A stretch of DNA of 14,310 nt from positions 1 to 14,310 of the forward strand of contig JAOZST010000088.1 of assembly GCA_029939535.1 (NCBI GenBank), given 5' to 3'. A program made the translations under genes and the position numbers. A model generated the notes under the pieces. That model saw nothing but the letters and a program-made list of their open reading frames with translations. It was not told the origin of the DNA and made no database searches. Each line of letters starts with the position of its first letter. The first letter of the stretch is position 1. This DNA is from NBML01 sp029939535. GTDB taxonomy: Bacteria > Desulfobacterota > Desulfobacteria > Desulfobacterales > Desulfobacteraceae. This document shows positions 6,037-12,528 of this stretch, piece after piece.

Positions 6037-6547
6037 AGGAAAGGTCCTGTGCCTTGACCGGTCTGATATCAATACCGATGAAATAATTCCAGCCAAATAT
6101 CTGACGGAAATAGAAAAAATCGCCATGAAACCTCATTTGCTGGAGGATTTAACCCTTGACAGTTTTTCTCCTGAAAAAGATTTAAAGGATATTGGTGTTA
6201 TCCTGACACGGGAAAATTTCGGGTGCGGCTCCTCAAGAGAACATGCGCCCTGGGCACTGGAAGTCAATGGGATTTATGTGGTGATTGCCCAGAGTTTTGC
6301 CCGTATTTTCAGGCAGAACATGTATAATTGCGGAATGCTGGCAATTGATCTGCCCCGGGAGAAGATTGACTCTGTTTTTGAATTTTGCAGACAGGGGGAA
6401 ACCATTGTTTCAGTGGACATTGAAACTTCAAAGATCCAGGTTGAATCCCGGGGCAGGAGCCTGGAGCTTTTATTTACTATTTCAGAATTTGATAAAGCCC
6501 TTGTCCGGTCCGGAGGCTGGGTTGAGTATGCAGATAAAAATTATTAA
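6023..6547 (+). CDS. leuD: 3-isopropylmalate dehydratase-family small subunit
   Basis: A 174-residue swivelling small subunit partnering the large subunit just upstream. DINTDEIIPAKYL (residues 15-27) and NFGCGSSREHAPWAL (65-79) are diagnostic. In this family the residues after YL in the first loop affect substrate choice; here they read YLTEIEK, unlike the YLRT/YLVY/YLRM versions I know from described isopropylmalate or homoaconitate enzymes, so the substrate is left open. The start at 6023 has a good ribosome site and the gene overlaps leuC by 14 bases in another frame. The stop is 3 bases from the stop of NAD kinase on the opposite strand, so there is no room for a terminator between them. 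Confidence 0.88.
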   Translation: MKEFKGKVLCLDRSDINTDEIIPAKYLTEIEKIAMKPHLLEDLTLDSFSPEKDLKDIGVILTRENFGCGSSREHAPWALEVNGIYVVIAQSFARIFRQNMYNCGMLAIDLPREKIDSVFEFCRQGETIVSVDIETSKIQVESRGRSLELLFTISEFDKALVRSGGWVEYADKNY

Positions 6548-6550
6548 AGC

Positions 6551-7381
6551 TCAGGTCTTGCCCCCGCTCCATTTGAGCCGGGTTTTCAATACCTTGAAAT
6601 AGGATTGATCTTCAAAGGATATCATTTTAACGGAATTTCGGCTTTTTTTGATAAATATTTTATCTTTGGGGTCCATTTCAAACCCCTCCTGGCCGTCCAG
6701 GGTCAGGATCATGTCTTCAGGGCTTCCTTCCAGGCAGATTTCCACCCGGGTGGAGTCTGGAATCAGCAGGGGTCGGTTGGTCAGGGTAAAGGGGCATATA
6801 GGGGTTAGAATAATGGAAGGCACTGCCGGATGCACCACAGGGCCGCCGGCTGCCAGGGAATAGGCTGTGGAGCCTGTGGGGGTTGCCACAATTAGTCCAT
6901 CAGCCCTGTAGGTGGTCAGATAGGTATTATCCAGGTAGACAGCACAGGAGGCAAGCCTGGACAGGGCGGCCTTGTTGATAACCGCATCATTGAGTACATC
7001 CACATCAATGAACTGTTTTTTGTTGCGCATGACCTTGATATCAAGCTGGGCACGTTCCCGGATAATATAATCTCCCCTGAATACAGATTCAACAGCTTCA
7101 TAAAGTACATCTTCCGTGGTTTCTGAAAGAAATCCAACTTCCCCGAATTTCACGCCCATGAGGGGTATTTCTTTATTTTCAATGAACCTGGCCACACTTA
7201 AAAATGTTCCGTCTCCTCCCAATACGATTATGCATGAAAGATCATCTGGCACATTGCTCTGGCTTGGATCCCGGGTGTCAATGACCAGGCATTTGTCCCC
7301 AAGACTCTGGACCAGTTCCCTGGCTTTTTTTCTGGCATGATCTTCCTCTTTAATGACAATCCCGACGCGTTGGGTTTTCAT
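6551..7381 (-). CDS. nadK: NAD kinase
   Basis: A 276-residue NAD kinase making NADP from NAD with ATP or polyphosphate. GGDGT (residues 55-59) is the phosphate/catalytic motif, LNDAVINK (130-137) supplies the NAD-ribose contacts, and DGLIVATPTGSTAYSLAAGG (161-180) is the conserved glycine-rich block; NRPLLIP and LTLDGQEG follow as in the family. Length is typical for bacterial NadK (about 280-300). The gene lies 72 bases downstream of polA on the same strand and may be cotranscribed with it. AAGGA is about 12 bases before the ATG, somewhat far. Its 3' end meets leuD tail to tail with a 3-base gap. Confidence 0.93.
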   Translation of the reverse strand: MKTQRVGIVIKEEDHARKKARELVQSLGDKCLVIDTRDPSQSNVPDDLSCIIVLGGDGTFLSVARFIENKEIPLMGVKFGEVGFLSETTEDVLYEAVESVFRGDYIIRERAQLDIKVMRNKKQFIDVDVLNDAVINKAALSRLASCAVYLDNTYLTTYRADGLIVATPTGSTAYSLAAGGPVVHPAVPSIILTPICPFTLTNRPLLIPDSTRVEICLEGSPEDMILTLDGQEGFEMDPKDKIFIKKSRNSVKMISFEDQSYFKVLKTRLKWSGGKT

Positions 7382-7453
7382 GTTTCAGGGTAATCCTTTT
7401 TTTAAGTAAAATAATTCAGGCCTGTTTTTTTCAGCTTATTTTCAAAGATCTTT

Positions 7454-10135
7454 TTAATGGGCCTGGGCCCAGTTTTCACCAGATCCGAAATTGACTTTAA
7501 GGGGTACCTTGAGGGGGTGTACATTTTCCATGACTTCCCTGGCAATCAATATCAACTGGTCTTTTTCTTCAATGGGGGTTTCAAATATAATTTCATCATG
7601 GACCGACAATATCATTTTTGAGGCCATTTTATTTTTTATCAATGCTGCTTTCATTTTGATCATGGCAAGCTTTATCAAGTCGGCCGCACTGCCCTGGATG
7701 GGTGTGTTAATGGCAGCCCGCTGGGCAAAGTTCCTGATATTGGCATTGGAAGATCTTATATCATCCAGCCGCCGTTTCCGGCCAAAAATAGTGGTCACTT
7801 CACAGCTTATTTTTGTTTCTTCAATGGTGGTGTCAATGAATTTTTTTACCCCGGAATATCGTTTGAAATAGTTTTCAATATAGGCAGAGGCCATTTTCCT
7901 GCTGATGTTCAATTCATTGGAGAGCCTGAAGGCCCCCATGCCGTATACAATTCCAAAGTTAATGGCCTTGGCCTGGCTCCTTAAATCATCGGTGACAAAG
8001 GCGGGGAGAACCTGGAACACCTCAAGGGCGGTTCGGGTGTGGATGTCTTCATCATTGGTAAAGGCTTCGATCAAGATCTCGTCATTGGCGCAATGGGCCA
8101 GGACACGCAGCTCTATCTGGGAATAATCCGCTGAAATGAGGGTGTTTCCCTTTTCCGGAATAAATGCCTTTCTTATCTCTTTTCCTTCAGATTTGCGGAT
8201 GGGAATATTCTGGAGGTTGGGTTTGGAGCTGGAAAGACGTCCGGTTACCGTTATTGTCTGGTTAAAGGAGGTGTGGATACGTCTGGTTTCAGGATGGATG
8301 AGAAGGGAAAGGGAATCCGCATAGGTGGATTTTAATTTGCCCAGGGTCCTGTATCTAAGAAGCTTTTCCGGCAGTTCATGGGTTTTGGCAAGCTTGGTCA
8401 GCACCTCCACATCTGTTGAATATCCGGTTTTCTTTTTGGTTTTTTTCATTGCTTTGAGCTGGAGTTTTTCAAATAGAATGACTCCCAGCTGCTGGGAAGA
8501 ATTGATATTGAATTCTTCCCCTGCCAGATCATAAATCTGTTGTTCAAGGGTTTTAAGTTCAGCTTCAAACTTTTCAGACAAATTTTTTAAAACATCTGAA
8601 TCCACCTTGATTCCAGCCATTTCCATGTCGGCAAGAACCGGAATCAGGGGAACTTCCATGGAATCCATGAGATTGGAAAGTTCTTTGTCCTGGATCTGTT
8701 TTTTAAACTCTTCATAGGCCATGAAGGTCAGATCTGCGTCCTCAGCCGCATAATCCACGGCTTCTGAAACAGGGACCTTTTCAAAACCAATCTGGTTTTT
8801 TCCTTTTCCCGTGATCTCTTCATAGGAGATGGTCTTGTACCCGAAAAGATTCATGGCAATACGATCAAGGCCATGCCCCCGTGTGGTCGGGTTCAGCAGG
8901 TATGATGCAATCATGGTGTCAAAGACAATGCCCTTGAGAAGGATGCCGTATCTTGCCAGAACAATATAATCATATTTTATATTCTGGCCAATTTTATGGA
9001 TATCCGGGTTTTCCAGGATTGGCTTGAAAATGCGCAGGATTTCTTGTTTCTCAGGCTGTTGTATGTCTCCGGCATTGATGTGGGCAATGGGAATATAAAA
9101 TCCACTGTCTGCCATATAGGAAAAGGAGATGCCCACAAGTTCAGCTTCCATGGGATTCTTGGAGGTGGTCTCCGTATCAATGGCGAAAATTTCTTTATTT
9201 TCAAGAACTTTGGCCAGTTTCTCAAGTTCCTGGGAAAAGGTGATTAATTTGTAAACTTTTTTTGATTTATCTGCTTTTGCGGCAAATTCCAAGGCCAGGT
9301 TTTTAAATTCAAGTTCCTTGAATAATTCAAAGGCTTTCTGGGTGTCAAAGGGCTTGAGTTTGAAATCCTCAATGTTTTCTTTGACCTTGATATTTTGATC
9401 AATGCAGGCCAGATCTCTGCTTAAAAATACGATTTCCCGGCTATTGGAAAGATTTTCATATAATTTTTTCTTTTTTTGGAGCTGGTCCAGATTTTCATAG
9501 ATATTTTCTATGGAACCAAATTCCATTATAAGTTTGATGGCTGTTTTTGGACCCACACCTTTTACCCCTGGGATATTGTCGGCTGTATCACCGGCAAGCC
9601 CCAGCACATCAATAAATTGAAGGGGTGATATACCCATTTCTTCCTGGACCCTGGCCATGTCCATGATCTTATCTTTCATGGGGTCCCAAAGCTGGCAGTC
9701 ATCGGTGATAAGCTGGATAAAATCCTTGTCCCCTGTTACCATGATTACCTGGAATCCCTGCTTCTGGGCAAGGTCGGCATAGGTCCCCACCAGATCATCT
9801 GCCTCAAAACCGATTTTCTGGACAATGGGAATATTCAGGGCAGATATCATTTTTTTGACATCCGGTATCTGGATTGCAAGTTCTTCAGGCATGGGAGGGC
9901 GGTTGGCCTTGTATTGTTCATACATGGTGTGGCGGAAGGTGGGGCCTTTGACATCAAAAAAAACCACAGCATATTCAGGGGTTTTTTCTTTTAATAATTT
10001 GAGAAGAATTCTAGTGAATCCAAAGGTGGCATTGGTGGGATGCCCATTGGCAGTGCTTAAAGAGCGAATGGCATGGAATGCCCTGTATAAAAACGCACTG
10101 CCGTCAATTAGAAATATTTTTTTTTTATCTGGCAT
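7454..10135 (-). CDS. polA: DNA polymerase I
   Basis: An 893-residue family A polymerase for gap filling and RNA primer removal. Three domains are complete. The 5' nuclease (about 1-290) has IDGSAFLYRAF, EADDLVGTYA and GDTADNIPGVKGVGPKTA. The 3'-5' exonuclease (about 295-480) keeps Asp320 and Glu322 in DTETT, NIKYDY and YAAEDADLT, so proofreading looks active. The polymerase has motif A DYSQIELRV (670-678), motif B RSQAKAINFGIVYG (719-732) and motif C VHDE (845-848). I chose the ATG at 10135: a 15-codon-longer start (10180) exists, but the family begins near KKIFLIDG and the inner ATG has AAGGG about 10 bases upstream. Codons 3-6 contain a run of ten A. It is divergent from the Cys-rich gene. 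Confidence 0.96.
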   Translation of the reverse strand: MPDKKKIFLIDGSAFLYRAFHAIRSLSTANGHPTNATFGFTRILLKLLKEKTPEYAVVFFDVKGPTFRHTMYEQYKANRPPMPEELAIQIPDVKKMISALNIPIVQKIGFEADDLVGTYADLAQKQGFQVIMVTGDKDFIQLITDDCQLWDPMKDKIMDMARVQEEMGISPLQFIDVLGLAGDTADNIPGVKGVGPKTAIKLIMEFGSIENIYENLDQLQKKKKLYENLSNSREIVFLSRDLACIDQNIKVKENIEDFKLKPFDTQKAFELFKELEFKNLALEFAAKADKSKKVYKLITFSQELEKLAKVLENKEIFAIDTETTSKNPMEAELVGISFSYMADSGFYIPIAHINAGDIQQPEKQEILRIFKPILENPDIHKIGQNIKYDYIVLARYGILLKGIVFDTMIASYLLNPTTRGHGLDRIAMNLFGYKTISYEEITGKGKNQIGFEKVPVSEAVDYAAEDADLTFMAYEEFKKQIQDKELSNLMDSMEVPLIPVLADMEMAGIKVDSDVLKNLSEKFEAELKTLEQQIYDLAGEEFNINSSQQLGVILFEKLQLKAMKKTKKKTGYSTDVEVLTKLAKTHELPEKLLRYRTLGKLKSTYADSLSLLIHPETRRIHTSFNQTITVTGRLSSSKPNLQNIPIRKSEGKEIRKAFIPEKGNTLISADYSQIELRVLAHCANDEILIEAFTNDEDIHTRTALEVFQVLPAFVTDDLRSQAKAINFGIVYGMGAFRLSNELNISRKMASAYIENYFKRYSGVKKFIDTTIEETKISCEVTTIFGRKRRLDDIRSSNANIRNFAQRAAINTPIQGSAADLIKLAMIKMKAALIKNKMASKMILSVHDEIIFETPIEEKDQLILIAREVMENVHPLKVPLKVNFGSGENWAQAH

Positions 10136-10159
10136 TTTCAATGTCACCCTTTTTGGAGG

Positions 10160-10187
10160 TTGAATTTTCCTAAAGGGCATATATACT
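10160..10187 (+). promoter_or_regulatory. Candidate promoter of the Cys-rich-purN operon
   Basis: TTGAAT (10160-10165) and TATACT (10182-10187) are separated by 16 bases, matching four and five of six consensus positions. Initiation near 10194 would leave a leader of about 28 bases containing the AAGGAG ribosome site. It lies in the 86-base space between the divergent polA and Cys-rich gene starts. Confidence 0.5.
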
Positions 10188-10221
10188 ATCTTTTTAAAAA
10201 AAGGAGAAGTATATTTATACG

Positions 10222-10440
10222 ATGAAGGAAAAAGTAAGTGCCAGAAGGGATAAACGCAGGCAGAAAAATATTAAGCACTGCCATTGCTGCCATGGGGAAT
10301 TTATGTTCTGCTGGCAGTGTCGCTGTGGGTTTGCCATTTGCCAGTCATGCATGCATGAGAACCTGTGGGGCATGACCTGCAACGGAGTTACCTGGAAGTG
10401 CCCGGACTGCGGAGTTCAGAACGGCTATGGAAATAATTAA
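10222..10440 (+). CDS. Small cysteine-rich, probably zinc-binding protein
   Basis: A 72-residue basic-then-cysteine-rich protein I cannot assign to a named family. There are eleven cysteines: 20, 22, 23, 30, 33, 35, 40, 43, 53, 60 and 63. CxxC pairs occur at 20-23, 30-33, 40-43 and 60-63, and CHCCH at 20-24 adds histidine. The last pair, CPDCG, is a zinc-ribbon style knuckle. The first 18 residues are rich in Lys and Arg (ARRDKRRQK), which could contact nucleic acid. No signal peptide or membrane segment. The start has AAGGAG 15 bases upstream (12 if counted from the end of AAGGAGAAG), a long spacing. It lies 26 bases before purN and is very likely in one operon with it. Real-gene evidence is the motif density and operon position; function is unknown. 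Confidence 0.8.
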   Translation: MKEKVSARRDKRRQKNIKHCHCCHGEFMFCWQCRCGFAICQSCMHENLWGMTCNGVTWKCPDCGVQNGYGNN

Positions 10441-10452
10441 TAATTTGTAAAC

Positions 10453-10458
10453 AGGAGG
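10453..10458 (+). promoter_or_regulatory. Strong ribosome binding site of purN
   Basis: AGGAGG, 8 bases before the ATG at 10467, is the best Shine-Dalgarno match I found in the window. Confidence 0.8.
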
Positions 10459-10466
10459 GGAAAAAT

Positions 10467-11261
10467 ATGGCAGGAATAATCAATGTAGGAACCTTGATTT
10501 CCGGAGGCGGCAGCAATCTTCAGGCCATTATTGATGCATGCAAGGCTGGAAGCATAGACGCAAGAATTGTTTTTACCGGCTCAGACACCCCAGGAGTCAA
10601 AGGCCTTGAGCGGGCTCAAAAAGAGGGTATTGATACCTTTGTTGTGGATTACTCCCAAATCATTCAGTCCTGCAAAAAAGGTATCACTCCGGAAGACCTT
10701 CCCCCTGATTTTGAGTATGATGATATCCTGAAAAAACAGCAATTGATAAATCCTCCATCCACTGTCCTGGAACCGGTAAATACAGAATCGTCAGATATAA
10801 AATCGCCAGATATAAAATTATCAGGCAATGATGCATTAAAAGATCAGACCCGATTTTTTTTAGAATCCAGGGCCATTGCTGAAAAAAAACTCTTGGATCA
10901 TATCCTGGCCTATGATATTGACCTTCTGGTCCTGGCAGGGTTCATGCGGGTGCTGACTCCTTATTTTATTGACCGTTTAAATATAGAGCCGGGTCAATAC
11001 AGGATCATGAATATCCACCCGGCTCTTTTGCCATCCTTTCCGGGGACAGACGGGTATGGAGATACCTTCCGGTATGGGTGCAAGTTAGCCGGATGTACGG
11101 TTCATTTTATTGATTATGGCGAAGATACAGGCCCTATTATCGGCCAGAAAGCCTTTGATATTGAAGAGGATGATACCCTGGATGATATCAGGAGAAAAGG
11201 GCTTGAACAGGAATGGAAACTTTATCCGGCCTGTATACAGAAATTTGCTGAGTCAATTTGA
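10467..11261 (+). CDS. purN: Phosphoribosylglycinamide formyltransferase with internal insertion
   Basis: A 264-residue GAR transformylase, which passes a formyl group from 10-formyl-tetrahydrofolate to GAR in the third step of purine synthesis. The N-terminal phosphate site is SGGGSNLQAII (12-22). LAGFMRVL (156-163), NIHPALLPSFPG (182-193, catalytic Asn182 and His184) and DYGEDTGPII (216-225, catalytic-type Asp220) complete the active site. The usual enzyme is about 190-215 residues; here some 50-60 extra residues lie between about 66 and 128, where the normal protein has a short helix. The insert is hydrophilic and holds a 15-base tandem repeat. Catalytic residues are intact, so it is probably active. 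It follows the Cys-rich gene by 26 bases. Confidence 0.93.
   Translation: MAGIINVGTLISGGGSNLQAIIDACKAGSIDARIVFTGSDTPGVKGLERAQKEGIDTFVVDYSQIIQSCKKGITPEDLPPDFEYDDILKKQQLINPPSTVLEPVNTESSDIKSPDIKLSGNDALKDQTRFFLESRAIAEKKLLDHILAYDIDLLVLAGFMRVLTPYFIDRLNIEPGQYRIMNIHPALLPSFPGTDGYGDTFRYGCKLAGCTVHFIDYGEDTGPIIGQKAFDIEEDDTLDDIRRKGLEQEWKLYPACIQKFAESI
10791..10820 (+). repeat. 15-base tandem repeat inside purN
   Basis: Two adjacent copies of YCAGATATAAAATYR (10791-10805 and 10806-10820), differing at the first and the last two bases, encode SDIKS and PDIKL-like units within the PurN insertion. A degenerate third unit may start at 10821 (TCAGGCAATG). The unit is in frame, as expected for duplication in a tolerant linker. 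Confidence 0.75.
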
Positions 11262-11269
11262 GATGAAGT

Positions 11270-11314
11270 CCAGACAAGGGGCCTCAGGCCTGAGCAAAAT
11301 GACAATATGTCTGG
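11270..11314. terminator. Nested hairpin between convergent purN and EAL-HDOD genes
   Basis: CCAGACA (11270-11276) pairs with TGTCTGG (11308-11314), enclosing the perfect 12-base palindrome CTCAGGCCTGAG (11283-11294). The structure fills the gap between two convergent genes, the expected place for a two-way terminator. No clear run of T follows on either strand, so it is not a classical intrinsic terminator. Confidence 0.4.
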
Positions 11315-12526
11315 TTAGATAAAAAAGGAATCTGCCATCTGGATGGCATCCAGGTAAAATTCAGGCAGTTTTTCAATAATTTTCCGGCCGTCCATCAATT
11401 TGTAGAGGCCATTGTCCCATTCACCTTTTTCAAAGCTTGTCACCAGAATGCTGAGTTGATTGTATTGCTTGTCTTTTTTTAAAAGCGCTTCTTTGATCTT
11501 ATCTGAAAAATTGAGGTTGACAAGAATGTCTTTCATGGGCCTGTCCAGTATAGCGTCAAGGTATGAAAACATGCCAATGGTGAACAACTCTTCCATTGTA
11601 AAATGGGTTTTCAGCATTCCACCGCATAGTTCGCACATCCTGGCCCGGATCACTGAGGATCTGATCAGTTCATTGGGTTTGTTTTCACTGAGATCCGATA
11701 TCACTGCTAGGTGGATGAATTTTTTCAGTTCATCAGTGCCCAGGAAGGTCATGGCATCCTTGATGGTATTTATGGGTGTTGGTCGTTTAAAATAAGCGGA
11801 ATTAATAAATTTCAGCAGCTTAAAAGAGACAGATAAGTCTTTTTTAATCAAACCTTCTATTTTGGGTAAATCAAGCTGGGGATGTCCAAATTCGTTTGTC
11901 AGATTCAGTTTCGTTATCTGGGCCGATGAAACATCCTTTTTAGAGAGAATTTCAGGTTTTGAGAAAAAATAACCCTGGAATAGATGAAAACCCATCTCTC
12001 GGGCCTTTTCAAACTCCTGGTAGGTCTCCACTTTTTCCGCCAGCAGGCTTATGGGATGCTGGGATTCAATGGCCTTGAATACAGGGCCAAGTGTGTCCAG
12101 GGGGGTGGCAATGATGTCAAATTTGATGATGGAGCAAAGGGCGATCATGGGTAAAAATTTTTTATGGTAAATAAAATCGTCCAAAGCAATGCGGAATCCA
12201 TTTTTCTGGAACTCTTCCAATGATTTTATCACTTCCGGTTCAGGTTCAATATTTTCCAATACCTCAATGATAATATGCTCCTTTGGAAAAAGCAGAGGGG
12301 TTTTCTGGAGGATGAGATTCCTGGTAAAATTCACCAGTCCTGGTTTGCCTGCCAGGAGCTCATTAAGCTCAAAGGAGAAAAATGTATTGGTTAATAATTT
12401 GGATGTAGCAGTATCACCGTCAATCGTTGGAAATACATTTTCAAGGCCGAGTCTGAAGAGAAGTTCATACCCGAATACTTTTTTTTTTTCAGTAAAAACC
12501 GGTTGCCGGGCAACAAAGATATCCAT
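11315..12526 (-). CDS. EAL-HDOD signalling protein (YuxH/CdgJ-like)
   Basis: A 403-residue two-domain signalling protein. The N-terminal EAL-like domain (about 1-195) starts with FVARQPVF, then YELLFR (20-25, at the EAL position), NFTRN (66-70), IIEVLE (86-91), LDDF (115-118), IKFDI (134-138), AEKVE (163-167) and QGYFFSKP (184-191). The GTG loop after DDF, needed in active cyclic-di-GMP phosphodiesterases, is replaced by IYH, so catalysis is doubtful. The C-terminal HDOD domain (about 205-390) has SVSFKLLKFINSAYF and FLGTDELKKFI. Relatives affect motility and surface behaviour. I chose the ATG at 12526 because the family starts a few residues before FVARQP and it lies 2 bases past the pgi stop; a start at 12541 would overlap pgi by 13 bases. 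An A11 run lies near codon 14. Confidence 0.88.
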   Translation of the reverse strand: MDIFVARQPVFTEKKKVFGYELLFRLGLENVFPTIDGDTATSKLLTNTFFSFELNELLAGKPGLVNFTRNLILQKTPLLFPKEHIIIEVLENIEPEPEVIKSLEEFQKNGFRIALDDFIYHKKFLPMIALCSIIKFDIIATPLDTLGPVFKAIESQHPISLLAEKVETYQEFEKAREMGFHLFQGYFFSKPEILSKKDVSSAQITKLNLTNEFGHPQLDLPKIEGLIKKDLSVSFKLLKFINSAYFKRPTPINTIKDAMTFLGTDELKKFIHLAVISDLSENKPNELIRSSVIRARMCELCGGMLKTHFTMEELFTIGMFSYLDAILDRPMKDILVNLNFSDKIKEALLKKDKQYNQLSILVTSFEKGEWDNGLYKLMDGRKIIEKLPEFYLDAIQMADSFFI

Positions 12527-12528
12527 AT

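Noticed and set aside
6625..7381. Lys78 in place of the Asn often seen in the GINxGxLGFL block of NAD kinase
   Set aside because: That position varies among NAD kinases I know, and all catalytic motifs are intact, so it is not evidence of altered function.
7444..7472. Palindromes AAAGATCTTT and CTGGGCCCAG at the polA end as a terminator
   Set aside because: One is AT-rich and the other lies in coding sequence; no following T run in the transcribed direction.
10136..10180. Upstream ATG giving a 15-residue longer PolA
   Set aside because: No ribosome site before it, and the extension precedes the normal family start.
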